DNA of 48,752 nt from Agrocybe praecox (GCA_964017145.1 CAXHKQ010000323.1:1-48752), one strand, 5' to 3'. Positions 30,834-42,813 are shown, numbered from the stretch's first letter. Made by a program: numbers and translations. Notes: a model not told the origin generated them from the letters alone.

Positions 30834-31420
30834 TCCGCTTTCGGACACCTCCCCTCTGAGGGAGAGACACTGCTGGGGCTGCTGGGACTGCTCACAGGGG
30901 GTGGGCACAGGTAAATACCTGTAAACAATGCCAGAAACAGCGTCCCCAAGGTGCCCGCTGCTGTAATTAGGCTCCTGCGCTGCGTGGGGCATCGTTTGGG
31001 GCCCGGAAAAAGCTCATATATATTGTCTGAATATAATTACATTTTTTGGCACTGTTTGCTCTATCAAAAGAGGGCAGGACAGGATGGATTGCAAAATATA
31101 AAAGTGGATGATGTGCTATTTTTAGGGCATTTTTACAATTTCGGCCACTGCAATATTTTTAATTATAATATGATCATTTTGGGCTATATTTATTTTACTT
31201 ATATATGTTTTAGGCTTAGATTAGATTAGATAGCCAGACCACAATACCTCTAGCACTTTGTTTGGGTGGCACTGCTAAATCTGGCAGTTATTGCCATTTT
31301 GGTACACTCTTTTTAAACATTGAAAAAAACCATATTCCTATTTCTTGTATGGTTACAATAGTATGTGTAAAAAAGAAAGCAAGAGCAAGAAAAGCAAAAT
31401 AAAATAAATGGCCGCTGGGA
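30834..31420. other. Non-coding spacer downstream of the KDZ pseudogene
   Basis: A short GC-rich start (30834-30990), then AT-rich sequence. I found no gene, and no terminal repeat that would define the right or left border of the KDZ element. Confidence 0.4.
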
Positions 31421-31422
31421 TC

Positions 31423-34400
31423 TCAGTTATCATCGTCCGAGTCAAAAATCATGTCATCTTCTTCATCAAAATGTCGTTCTTCACCTTCGCATAGTTGTTG
31501 ACATCGGTCATGATCCTCTTCATCATCAGTATCGTCGTCTCTGTCCTCATCCTCATCCATGATGTTGGCAGCATTCTTCTCAGTCGGCAGAAATGTGGAA
31601 CGAGGAACGGGGTTTTGCAACGGAGAAGCCCATAGGGCTCTAAAGCGATTTGCCAGGGCCAGTTGTATCTCGGCCTGAGTGATAGCGTACCCTTTGATGC
31701 CCTCTGCCACATCATGCTTAGCTTCGTGGCACAAAGCTTGCCTATCCTTCCACCATTGGACCTTCCACTCAAGATATGCCAATACATGCCTCATCTTCTC
31801 CTGCAAAAGGAGAACCTCTTCTTTTGCTCTCATCGCCCTCGCCCGACTCTTGGCCCATTTGACCCTGAGAATATTGTCATTGTTGACATTGTCAAGATCT
31901 CTGAGTGTAGTCGAAGTCCAAATCCAAGAGAGTGTACGTCTTGTTTCTCCAGTACCGTCTCGACAATTTCTTGATTCCAGCAAGAGGAAGTCCTCGCTGT
32001 CAAGTAGCACTTCTTGTGGAGGTGTTTCAGAAGGTAATCGAGCGGCGTGGTCATCCTCCCATACACCAAGATGACCCTTACAAACACGCAGCTTGTCTGG
32101 ATCCTGGTACCCACGAACATCTGCATCATTAAGGACCTGATACATCCTTTCCCACTCCCCGGTACCCAATAAAGCAACCTTGGCAATTCTTGCTGCCCTG
32201 TACTTCTCTACAGATACCTTGGCTTTGTCATGTACTCGGTCAATCATTGTCCTTGATCGTGTACCACTTCGTTGACCTCGCAGATTCTTGTTTTTGAACT
32301 GGATCATTCGGGTCTTCATCCTCAAGGTACGGCGGAGACTTTCCAATGAATCTTGGAGTTGCGCAGTTCGTAGTTTTCCCTCGATATCCGAAAGACCAGG
32401 CTGGCAAACGCGAGAGCGATGCGTAGAAGGAACGCGCGACGAAAGCCATATCTCAGCATCTTCAGCGTTTGAACTTGAAGAATGTAATGTTATCAAAGGT
32501 ATGCCTGCAGATGCTGTATCCATTTGAAGCTGAAGTATACCCGGCATGTATACGGGCATCAGCTGCTCCCAGGCCTTCATTCGACTGCGTAACATGTTTC
32601 GCTGCTCTAATAAACCTCCTTCCTTTGTCGCTGTATGATTGGTCAAGATATCTTTTGCCTTTCTTCTCAGTTGTCTCCTAGAAACGTGGAACACATAAGG
32701 AAAAGAAATGGTAAGTGATGAATATGTCAAATACTCACTGTGATTCTTCTAATTCTAGACCTAGAGCTACGAAAGACCACGTGCTGGTGCTATGCAACGA
32801 TATTCCACCATTGTCGATGTGTGTTTTCTCTTCGTCTACCAGCTGTTTCTTGACGTCCGCCTCAGAGATACCTAGCTCGTAGAATTAGAACATGTATATA
32901 CACGCTAAGAAATCAATACATACCTATACCCTCCACATGATAGGGATTTCGCTTTTTTTTAGGGAAACCATCTGCCTCCCACGAGAGGCAAATTTGTTCC
33001 CATACAAGTTACTGGCAGACTCATCCATGGATGACTGGTAGTTACCACTTAAGGGTTATGCATCCCCATAGGCCACTACCCACTTGCCCAATGTCATGTA
33101 TCAGGGTGACCGACAGTGACTAGAGGGCTGTAGTCATGTGAAAGTCATGTGATCCATTGCACAGCCACCAAAAACCAAAATTGTAGAGAAAAATTCAAAA
33201 GCTATGGTAAACATTTTTTATTACATAATCATCAATGGTTCAGCCACAAAACACAAAATATCCGCAGAAAGCCGGATACAAATCAAAATAAAAGATTAAA
33301 ATATTCGTAGCAAGCTGAAAAAAAAGTCTAAAATCATCAAAAAATGTGTACTATACCATTTTAGGCTTGAACTAACCAAATATGTAAAGTGTTTTAAAAA
33401 TAGATCCGAGCTATAAATAAATGTATTACCTACTCAATACAAAAATATTTTAAAAATAGAAATTTTGTGCTAAATATAGATCTGTTCTAAAAATAGATTT
33501 GATCTTATTTGGTCATGTATTAGTCCCATCTATCATGCATGAAAGGCCTTTATCGCAAAATCTCAAAGTCCAAAGTCCTCTTGCCTTATTGGGTTGTTTG
33601 GATGTGATATCACTCAAAGGCCTTGTTTGTTTTGTATCATGCCTGCCCCTGCCTGCTGACATCATTATTTATTATTTGTTTGTATTTGAGGCCATATAAA
33701 CAAGTGAGTGGAGCCCAAACATGTAAATAGAGGCAAGCAAAAAGTCATGTGCATTGATTTTGATGCCATCAATAGCAGACACATGACTATAGTCACAATA
33801 GGTCACAATAGGTCACATCAGGTCACAATAGGCCAGCCAGAGGGCTTGGGAAGTGGCCGGTGGGGATGCATAACCCTTAACTGGTAACTACCAGTACTTC
33901 ATGCATAAATTTGACAGTAGAGGCTGGTTCCCAGCGGACCACAGCATTCATGTCGACCTTCTTAACTGAATCCGTAAGGCCACGATGTGCTTCGATTTGT
34001 CGATTCCGCTCTGCCACAGCCGCACAATATTTTCGCAACAGTGTCAAGCCCATCATCGTATATTTTTGCCAATTCCAGAACCCGAAGTGATTGTCTAAGA
34101 CATCTTGACATGATCCTGGTGCCTGTGTCTTGGTTGCGTTGCCCAGGGGGTTGTGAGGTCCCCATACACGTTCCGGACATTCACAATCGGAAAGTCCGAT
34201 GCCAGGTATATAGTTTAGTGAATAAACTTGATGACCAGCCGACTGGTGCATCGGTTCATGGAGCTTCGGGATTGCAGGGATGATTTTCTTAGAAACAGAT
34301 ATCTTGAGGTTGTCAGGCCAGTGCTCCTGCATTCGCTGGAATAGGTTTGTGAACCATTGACAAGCTATGTCGTAGCTTATCAAGATCAGCAGGACCATAA

Positions 34401-36194
34401 CATTTTGCAGCGTTGAAGCGAACACGTAGTCCATATTAGCGTACCTAATGTTCCATTTAGTGCCCAAAAAAATCCCAAAAGCATCACCGTAACGCACCTT
34501 TCACCCTTATGCAGGTTTCCAACACCAAGGGGCAAAATCATCTCCGAGCGTCCGCAGGTGGTCATATTCATGCCAGTATAACGCAGGCCAACGGAAAATT
34601 TTGTGTTGGCTTTGGCCAGCGCCTGGAAACCAACGCATGTGCTTATCTGAGCGATTTTTGTGGTTAACCTTCTCAACAGAGCTGTGAAAATTCTTATATT
34701 TTACTTATGTCCTCGTCATTTGCCCGGCTGAGTACGTAGTTTTTGTACGGTAGCCTAGGTACCATGTATGACCAGCCGATGCCTAACCCTGGGTCCTGCG
34801 AGTAATTTGAGACTACTTGATTTTTCAACTGAAAGTTTGCATCCATACATATAATCATCATATACAGAAATCTGCGGATGATTAGCTCTAACTGGGATTT
34901 GGAGTTCGAAAAAGAACTTACTGCAACTCTTTTGGCGTATCTTCCCATCCTGAGGGTAAGTTGACACCAGGGATTGCACAAGAAGGACACTGAATGGCCA
35001 AATCACCGGGTTTAGTACCTTCTACGCCGCTTGGATCGTGAGCGCGTCCTGACCACTTCAGCATCTTGAGGTGGTGCCACTGTAGAATCATTCGAAATAG
35101 AGCCTTGTAACGAGAAGCAGGGACGTTCAAATTTAGGTTCGTGGTACTTTTCTCAAGAGCTCAATAGAAGTCATAGGTCGATGCTTTTGTCGTAAGAGCA
35201 AGCTTGTGTAGTAGGGCCAGTAGTTCGAAAGTAGCGCAGGACTTGACAGTTTTCTGAGATGCTGGATATAGGCGTCGACAGAGAAGCTGAATATGTGGAG
35301 GAATGGCTCGAGTACATCCGCAGTATTGAATCGAAACTTCATGTATGCCATTGACGTGCAAGATTAACAAGTTTTTGTGACATGGTTGGGGATTATCGCA
35401 GTATTGACCGGAGTGATTGAGCTGTATTTTGAGGCCAAGGCTCCTCAACGTTACGTGGCTGAACTTCGAATTGTGCCATCTCTATAAGTATAAACATAGA
35501 TTAACATGTAGCTTTTGTAGAAGAAATAGATACGCACCTGGATGTGATGAAGTGGCTGATTACAGTGCCGCCTAACACAGCATGCCCCACATATGAGATC
35601 TGGCAAGAAGCATTCTTCACAGCAAAACTTGGGAGGACCAGGATTGAGAGAAGAGCGAGCCACACAATCAGCACAGCTCTTGCTCTGCTTGAAATCTCCA
35701 CGTCCTTCCCAACGAATCATCTCATCCAGGTATGTCTGACGGTGAAGGTTCATCCATACAACGTGGGGACGTCGCTGCCAAAATAACAAAACATCAAGGG
35801 GCATTCTGAAATCTGAAAGAAAGAAAACGTTGCAACTTACTGCAACTAAACTTTTTTGTTTTTTTTTTGTTTTAGCCAGTCCAACGCAGACTGTGTTTTT
35901 TTTTTGCATGACAGGTCCTTTGACTTGTTCATTGTACCACTCGCCATCAGGATCCAGTGCGTAATTTGGATCATCGAACAGCTTCTATGATGTAGTGGCC
36001 GTCCATGATCCAGAGAAGTGTTGGGACGATCAGTCAGCTTGAGCTGTCCGTACTACGTTGTTCCCTACTCTTCTGAGACAACCTTCCCTAACGTGGACCA
36101 GCGAATACTCGTCATCCAGAGGAACAGGATCGTAATAAGAGCCGCCTTCACCGTCATGCTTCCGCTTAGAACCCCTTCCACTGAGGCGAGACAT
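31423..36194 (-). pseudogene. KDZ transposase with CxC2 cysteine cluster (KDZ-D), interrupted by a MITE
   Basis: The ATG at 36194 starts MSRLSGRGSKRKHDGEG, YYDPVPLDDEYSLVHVREG. The same frame has TGA at 36030-36032 and TAG at 35985-35987. Then LDPDGEWYNEQVKGPVMQ, WMNLHRQTYLDEMIRWEG, the CxC2 cluster (CADC, CCEECFLPDLICGACCVRRH; 35.7-35.55 kb) and VNGIHEVSIQYCGC. The catalytic region has ICMDANFQLKNQ (34.83 kb), FQALAKANTKFSVGLRYTG, YDIACQW, PKLHEPMHQ and LNYIPGIGLSD (34.4-34.2 kb), GPHNPLGNATK and VLDNHFGFWNWQK. A MITE (33012-33917) cuts it after EPAST; WEQICLSREADGFPKKKRNP and GISEADVKKQL follow, then a 31423-32700 coiled, basic and finally acidic tail. KDZ elements move as DNA. Multiple introns, two stops, the MITE and a frame change make it inactive. 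Ends of the element were not found. Confidence 0.87.
33012..33917 (+). mobile_element. MITE M1, complete, 906 bp, inserted in the KDZ transposase
   Basis: Inverted ends of ~60 bp: CTGGCAGACTCATCCATGGA ... GGTAGTTACCACTTAAGG and the complement of CTGTCAAATTTATGCATGAA ... GGTAGTTACCAGTTAAGG. TA on both sides (33010-33011; 33918-33919) suggests a Tc1/mariner-type mover. No ORF. It is the reference copy for M3, M4 and M5. Internal words TCTAAAAATAGA and GTCATGTGA are frequent. Confidence 0.88.
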
Positions 36195-36551
36195 AAGTAA
36201 GTGAGGAATTATTCAGAGTCAGTGACGAAATACCTAAGTTGCGTCCAAGTTGCGTCGATTATTAATATCACCCCGGTCACCGGTCACTGGTGACATGGAT
36301 TTTCAACATTCTAACATTTCTCAAGCAGGAAACTATGACTTTTCAGCATTATCAGGAAGATTGTGTATATTTTAAGCTACAAGACTACATGTGTTTAACA
36401 ATAGTACATAATTTCAGACCACTAATAACAAACTGTATCCATCAATGAAAACGAAACGAGCACAAGCTGAACACATGTTAGCTGCCATAATAGATCACCG
36501 ACAAGGTGAAATGCACTTTGTGGCGTGCTGAGGCTCATGAACAATAAAGTG
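36195..36551. other. 5' flank of the KDZ transposase
   Basis: No gene. It contains the presumed promoter side of KDZ-D; I see no clear TATA box. Confidence 0.3.
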
Positions 36552-37155
36552 TCTAGCGACAATGTATGTGAGTCTATCGAGATGTGAACAAGTCATACAT
36601 GTACCGGTGAGCTCCTCCGTATTTCAACACGACGTTGCTCGCGTTCCTCAGCTCCTACATATGATGGTTGAGGTATCTAGTGACTAGCGACAATGTATGT
36701 GAGTCTATCGAAAAGTGGATAAGGTATAATACACACACCAGTGAGCTCCTGTGTATTTCAAAACAACGTTGCTCGTGCTCCTCGGCTCCCACATACGACG
36801 GTTGAGATGTCTAGTGACTAGCGACAATGTATGTGAGTCTATTGAGAAGTGAACAAGTCATAGTACACGCACCAGTGAGCTCCTATGTATTTCAAAATGA
36901 CGTTGCCCACGTTCCTCGGCTCCCACATACGATGGTTGAGGTATCCCGCATCTAGCGGCAACATAAATGAGTCTATGGAGAAGTGGATGAGGCATACACA
37001 CACCAGTGAGCTCCTATGTAATTCAAAATGATGTTGCCTATGTTCCTCGGCTCCCACATACAATGGTTGAGGTATCCTGTATCTAGCGACAACATAAACA
37101 CGTCTATGGAGAAGTGGATGAGGCATACACGCACCGCTGAGCTCCTGTGTATTTT
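36552..37155 (+). repeat. Tandem array, five units of ~130 bp
   Basis: Units begin at about 36552, 36683, 36817, 36951 and 37081 with CTAGCGACAATGTATGTGAG or close variants. Each contains GTGAGCTCCT, a central TTTCAAAAxxACGTTGC and GTTCCTCGGCTCCCACATA. They lie upstream of the KDZ transposase start. Divergence between units is about 10-20 percent, and the last two are the most different. Confidence 0.85.
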
Positions 37156-37621
37156 CTCACATTGATAGAGGTCGCCTACTTTCTGGAAAACACTGCCAAG
37201 AACGCCCATGCTGAAAGACGATTTTTCTGTCGGTGATTTATGCTTTGCCAATCACACAAAACACAACCAACAACAAAACCCAGAGAAAGAGTGGGCTAGA
37301 CCTAGATAAGACAACTCTCTCCCTGTGAGTTTGGGGGTGGGAATAAAGTTACTTTGTTCCTAGGAATGGTTTGTTGGTGTAAAGATCATATAGGTTTAAG
37401 AGTTTGTGATGAGCTTTTGTCCTAGACAAAAGTTTGAGATTGAATAAGAGAGTAGAAATCAAAGTGAACGTATTCCACTTTGAAATCAGAGTAAACATCG
37501 AAATAGAAGAGATTAATTGAAGCTTGGAACGTTTTCCAAGCTATAGAATTGACTGAACGAATACTGAACTGAAAAATAGCTGCTTGAATCGGTACAATTG
37601 TCCTATGATAGGGCACCTGTA
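37156..37621. other. Spacer between tandem array and MITE M2
   Basis: Nothing recognised apart from a perfect short inverted repeat CTTGGAACGTTTTCCAAG at 37524-37541. Confidence 0.4.
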
Positions 37622-38130
37622 GCAGCTACCTTTATATATGAATAATAGAATGTTTGCTACCTATATTGATACATGCCTGTAGCTAGTCTTGCTACCACCT
37701 ATAAGAGTGACTATAGGTGACGGTAGGCTGAAGTCATGTGATATAAGGCATGTGATCTGTGCACAGCCACCAAAACCAAAATTATATGGTTGTGTAGAGA
37801 AAAATTCAGGGATCATGCTAAATATTTTTCATTACATAACCATCAACAGATCAATCGCAAAACACAAAATACTTTTCGAACCTTATGTATAAATCAAAAT
37901 AAAAGACTAAAATATTCATAGCGAGCCAAAAAAAAATTCTAAAATCATCAAAAAATGTGTACTATGCCGTATTAGGCTTGAACTATCCAAATATGTAAAG
38001 TGTTCTAAAAATAGTTCAGGGCTATAAATATATGTATTACCTACACAATACATATTTTTTTTAAAATAGAACTTTGTGCTAAAATAAATCTGTTCTAAAA
38101 ATAGAATTGATCTTATTTGGTCATGTTGTA

Positions 38131-41100
38131 CAGTCATCCACCAGGTGATGTGACACCGAATTGTAATCACACCAAAATTACACGAAAAGGCAACGGGTAT
38201 ATCATTTTAAACAAAAAAAGTACATGAGGGGGTGCGGGGATACTGTAGCTATACAGTACAACAAAAATATGCGATAGAAATAGAGTAATACGAGTTGTAC
38301 AAAAAAAAAAGATGGCGAGGTCACGAAATTGGTGAAACCGGCGAAACGGAGCAGTGTTACAACAGACCAAAAGGTGACAGGACCGCTCGGCCCGGTGCCG
38401 CCGGCCACTCGTCATTGTCGTTGTCAGTGCCCGATGAGCTGCTAGCTGTCGAAACTCCATCAAATTCCTCCCCGGACTCACTGCCATCCACTTCTAAGGT
38501 GTTGTGGGCTGCCTCAGAGACCGTCCCATGCACGAAATCCTTGAGTTTGGGCTTGGGAATGGCTTTCGGGACTGGGATGGGGGCTGGCTTGTCCGAAATC
38601 TTGATTTTCTGGCCTTTCTTCGCAGCTGCGGCCTTTTTCTTGGTGAATGCATCGGTAGCATGTTTGTTCCTCACCTTTGCTGCTGCTGCTGCAACCTTTC
38701 TCTGCTCATCAGCCACCTTCCACTTCTCCACAGCTGTCTTATACAGCTGCTGGGCCTCCTGCCTGTCCACCTTCTCCTTCTCCTGCTTTCTCTTCTCCTT
38801 CGCTTTCTCCTGTACCAGCTCGTAGAAGGTGTCACAAGTAAGAAGGCGTGGCTTTCCATCACCAGCTATCAGCTCCTCGGACTTCTTCGCCTCTTTCTTC
38901 GTCTCCTTCTTCGCCAACTGTGTCTTCATCCTGGCTGCATATGCTTCGTTAAGCACACTGGCAGCTTGAAGCTCGAGCGCGTGCCCTTCTGTGCTGTGGA
39001 GCTTTGTTGAAAGCTCGCGTACCAGTGCCAAAAGAACGATCTCGTTTGAAGTTGAGGGTTGGATTTTCGTGAGAGCAGCTTGGGCGCTGTGAAGAAGGCC
39101 GTTGCCGGCCAACTCTTGCTGAGTGCGGGGTGTGTGTTTGGGGGGGGGATCGGTGGATCTGACGGGCATGTTCTGGGCGAGGTATTGAAGTTCGGTCTAG
39201 CGTAAACCAGCAATGGTGTCCGCAACGATTTGTGCAAGAGGATCACTGACGGGGATAGAGGTGGAGGTAGAGGTAGATGTTGAAGGCGGAGTTGACAATA
39301 TTGTTGTGATTGACATGGGCAATGATGGCATCACTCCCATTTTGGTTGATCTTGTGACTCGGCCACTTCGGCAAGGAGCCGAAATGTCTGGATGAGATTG
39401 TGGGGCTGCATTCACTGGTTCGAGGTCAGGTAAAGGGGATACAGTGTTTTCTTCAACAGTGTGGGGTACCAATTGCAGTTTCCTGAACATATCAGTAAGA
39501 ACTCCGAGCCCAAAACCACTCGGCAAATGTGTTTGAGAAGGCTGAGCAGGTAAGTGAGCCTCGACAGAAGTGTCTTTGCTTGGGGCAAACATTTCCGGTG
39601 TGATGACAGATGGATCAAAAGGGTGGAGGCCTGTTTTCCGAAAGGCCGTCTTGATAAGCTCAGGAGTGACCTTGCTACGATAAGCTTTGTCAAGGATCAG
39701 TAAAAAGTTATTCTTGGTAATAGCTTCTCCAGTTTCGTAGAAGTAATGGTCCCGCTCCTGAGACAGACAAAGTTTCAAAGGAGCAAAAACAACGACATCC
39801 AGTCCTTGGTAGATATGAGTTGCATGCGCAGGATAGCAAATCACGATGATCTGATTTTTCCGTGCATATTCCAGGAAGTCGGCTGTGTAATGAGAATTAT
39901 GCCCATCAACTACAAGCAGCCGGTGCTCTCCTGGGCCAGTCTTTGGACGGGTTTCTTTGTCAAAGTTCTTGATCCACTCGACTCCGATTTCGCCATCGGT
40001 CCAGCCCTTCTTCTGATATCCAAGCCTTGAAAGATAAGATAAGATAAGCAATTTATGACATCATGAATCCGAAAATGGACTTACGATGCACCTAAGGGAT
40101 TGTTTTCTCCCCACTTCACGTTGAAGGCCTGTCCCTTAAAAATAACAGAAGGACGTATGCTGGTACCATCGGCACATATTGTAACAATTACAGTGATGTT
40201 TTCCCGAGTACCTGCTCGTTGCTGATAAGGTGCACCACCTGCTCGGGCTGCGAAAACATGTTCACGCTCGCCTTGACCACATGGTTGTATGCCAATCTCA
40301 TCGGATCCATACATATTCTCAGGCTTGATCTTGAACTCTGTGATAGCGTCCTCAACAATGGCCCACCAGAGTGCATCATTTGTAGGATTGACAGCTCGGC
40401 CGCGTTTTTCTTCCAGTGGCCAGGAGCGAGCTATTTTAAGACGATCTTGATGCTTCTGTTGGAATCTGTATGTCCAATTAAGGCCGACACCTTCTATTGG
40501 AAACTCGTCGCCCAAACGTTCAGTCAAAATCTTGTCAACAGCCTCCTTGGTGCGTCTGTGACTGAAAGGAAAGCCACGGGCAGCAGTCTCACATAAAAAA
40601 TTAATCATAAGTTCTTCTTCACCAGGAGTGAGCCAGGAACGTTCTTCGTTCGCCTCCTCACGAGTTCTCCCTCCCTCTGCCAAGCGTTTAAGTGTCATAT
40701 GACACAGCTTAATTGGCTCCCCTGTTTCTTCAATACTGAGCTTCTCAAATTTGAGACAAACTTTTCGCAATCCATCTCTCTCCTTCTTTGGCTTCTTTAA
40801 TTCGGCATGATATGCCTTGACGGCCCGGGACATTAAAACAGCATGTTTCTGTTGACGAAGAATGTGTTTTGCAAGAAGAGATTTTGGCCGGCCACCCATG
40901 AATATGATAGTGGGATAGTGGAATTGTAGAGATGAGTGTTTTTTGGTTCAGCTGACGGAGTATTGGGATTTTATAGGCTCAGAACATTATGCCTCAAGGT
41001 TAAGAAGGTGAACAGAAATAACCACCACTTAATTTTAGATTTGTGAATGCCAGGCTCATGGAATTGGCCCGTAAATTTAATAGAGAGCTCCTACATGTTT

Positions 41101-41392
41101 TAGGTACATTATATCATCGCTTTTTTCATTCTCTACACACCATAGAAGTTGTAGGAGCCCATGCATATTTCACTTTACTCATTGTGACTGTTAAACATAA
41201 TGGTTTCATGCGCTTTTTTAATATCAAGATGATACTTGTTTGGAATAAAAATTAATATACAGGTAGACGAAACATAGTACTATAATGTATAGAAAGAATA
41301 ACGGCTCTGCGTGAGGTCTTTCAAGAAATATATATGTTTTATTGTGAAAGTGTAACACCGGCTAGTGTGTCACATCAGCCGGTGGATGACTG
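38131..41392 (-). mobile_element. pogo-like DNA transposon 2, 3262 bp
   Basis: Ends CAGTCATCCACCAGGTGATG at 38131 and the complement of CAGTCATCCACCGGCTGATG at 41392, with TA on both sides (38129-38130, 41393-41394). The empty site is visible in MITE M1 (GTCATGTATTAGTCCC). It encodes one spliced transposase on the minus strand. It is much better preserved than copy 1 at 1.3-10 kb. Confidence 0.92.
38357..40899 (-). pseudogene. pogo-like (DDE_1) transposase, single in-frame TAG
   Basis: The ATG at 40899 begins MGGRPKSLLAKHIL. Exon 1 is 40899-40085; a 59-nt intron 40084-40026 (GTAAGT..TTTCAAG) restores NPLGA-S-LGYQKKGW. Residues 1-160 carry the helix-turn-helix/CENP-B-type DNA-binding part. 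Catalytic triad: D200 (YGSDEIG), D312 (LLVVDGHNSHY), D348 (YQGLDVVVF), spacing DD35D, complete. After ~residue 547 a TAG at 39197-39199 stops the frame, which continues in phase to 38357 with a Lys/Ala-rich coiled tail (KKETKKEAKKSEE; PKAIPKPKLKDF) also present in copy 1. So the tail belongs to the gene; the stop is a nonsense change or, less likely, a boundary with readthrough. A truncated 547-residue protein would still hold the catalytic core. Confidence 0.87.
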
Positions 41393-41786
41393 TAGTCCCA
41401 TCTATCCATGATGCATGAAAGGCCTTAATCTCAAAATCTCAAAGTTCAAAGTCCTCTTGCCTTATTGGGTTGTTTGGATGTGATGTCACTCAAAGGTCTT
41501 GTTTGTTTTGTACCATGCCTGCCCCTGCTTGCTGACATTATTATTTATTATTTGTTTGTATTTGAGGCCATACAAACATATGAGTGGAGCACAAACATGT
41601 AAATAGAGGCAAGCAAAAAGTCATTTGCATGGATTTTGATCCCATCAATCACAGACACATAACTATGGTCACAAATGGTCACAAATGGTCACAATATGCC
41701 CAAAAAGGCAGGTAGCAAGACTAGCTACTGGCATGTATCACTATAGGTAGCAAACAGCCTATATTTGATATAGAAATATAGCTGCC

Positions 41787-42330
41787 ATGGCTGGATAGGG
41801 GTGTACTTCTTGTCCTCTACTTTACAGGATCTAACTAGTTTTTGTACTACAAATCCTGCAAGACATGAGTAATCGATGACAAGTAAGCTTGAAACGAATG
41901 ACAAAGAATAAGGGGTTAAATGAATAAGCTGACTGAATGAGTGAGTCAGGAATGACAAAGGAATGGGTTGAAACGATGGAAAAAAAGGAGAAAACTGTCC
42001 ATCGATCGATGAAATGACTAAGAAATGAATAAGAATGAGTAATAAATAAAAAGGTTGACTAATGCACAGCAAAGAATGACCAAGCACGTCTGCTTAAATA
42101 ATAAATCGATCATAGTTGACTTGACGATTAGTGAAATCGACGGATGGAAGGAATCGAGCTATTTCTAGCAAATAGATTGCTATATTTGGCAGATGTAACC
42201 TTAGCGTAGCCTCATTGTTGATGCATCAGTTCCCGTGACTCATGGTGACTCATGATAGGCATGTGACATCAAATCATGTGTTTGGAATGATGGTTGCACA
42301 GCCGCTTGATGGCATAGGCTTTGCATGATG
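41787..42330. other. Spacer rich in GAATGA words
   Basis: No gene. Between 41880 and 42110 GAATGA/AATGAATAAG words recur about a dozen times without a fixed period. A GTGACTCATGGTGACTCATG direct repeat lies at 42235-42255. Confidence 0.4.
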
Positions 42331-42813
42331 TCATCGAAGTCTTTTGATGGAGTAGATGGGATGTGACAGATTTAGATAAGTGGTGAATATGCTGTGCCAT
42401 TGTGTGATGTAAGTGTAGGCATATCTTATCTTCTGCATGATGCTGAGGGACACTTGTGATCGTGGGATAGCAATACAGGGTCTTGTGAATAATGCTGGTG
42501 CTGATTTCCTGGTGGTCGTTACTGCGAAAACTATAATTCCTTGTTCATAATGCACGATTTCCTCGTGGCAAATGATTTTTGATGTGTCGTCCGGCTGAAT
42601 TCTGTATGTAAAACTGATGGTGTCTCCTTCTTGAAAAATGTGATCCTCTGTGTAATGTGTCGCTAGCCAATATTCACAATTTTCGTTTGCATCAAAAACT
42701 CTGGCAATTTGAATAAATGGATATATCGATGCTTTATTGATTTTTTGAGGTCCGGAAGAATTAGCGACATCCTTGGACTGTTGAACAAAGGATTGGACAG
42801 AAGGGGAAGACAT
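42331..42813 (-). CDS. Hypothetical protein, 160 residues
   Basis: The ATG at 42813 begins MSSPSVQSFVQQSKD. The middle has alternating strands typical of a small beta domain (IQIARVFDANENCEYWLATHY, EGDTISFTYRIQPDD, ICHEEIVHYEQGIIVFAVTT). No signal peptide or membrane helix. It is the only open frame here that lies outside recognised transposons, and its composition is normal. I do not recognise the family. It could be a host gene or a transposon accessory gene. The C-terminal ~30 residues overlap AT-rich DNA, and an intron there is possible. Confidence 0.45.
   Translation of the reverse strand: MSSPSVQSFVQQSKDVANSSGPQKINKASIYPFIQIARVFDANENCEYWLATHYTEDHIFQEGDTISFTYRIQPDDTSKIICHEEIVHYEQGIIVFAVTTTRKSAPALFTRPCIAIPRSQVSLSIMQKIRYAYTYITQWHSIFTTYLNLSHPIYSIKRLR

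Larger units (their letters stand above)
37622..41786 (+). mobile_element. MITE M2, split by pogo-like element 2
   Basis: Terminal repeats at 37622-37697 (GCAGCTACC ... GTTTGCTACCTATA ... GTAGCTAGTCTTGCTACC) and inverted at 41711-41786. The interior is shared with M1 (CACAGCCACCAAAACC; CTTATTGGGTTGTTTGGATG). At the position where M1 reads GGTCATGTATTAGTCCC it is interrupted by 38131-41392. Without the insert it is about 900 bp. Confidence 0.85.

Noticed and set aside
33012..33917. Long intron of the KDZ transposase
   Set aside because: It has inverted ends, a TA duplication and dispersed copies, and the frame does not join cleanly by GT-AG.
36552..37155. CRISPR-like array
   Set aside because: Whole ~130-bp units are repeated without unique spacers; eukaryotic context.
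30756..37697. M2-type repeats at 30756 and 37622 as the ends of the KDZ-D element
   Set aside because: They are in the same orientation, and the second clearly belongs to MITE M2 with its own inverted partner at 41711.
38295..39010. Plus-strand Leu/Cys-rich open frames opposite the pogo tail
   Set aside because: Antisense shadow of Lys/Glu/Ala-rich coding sequence.
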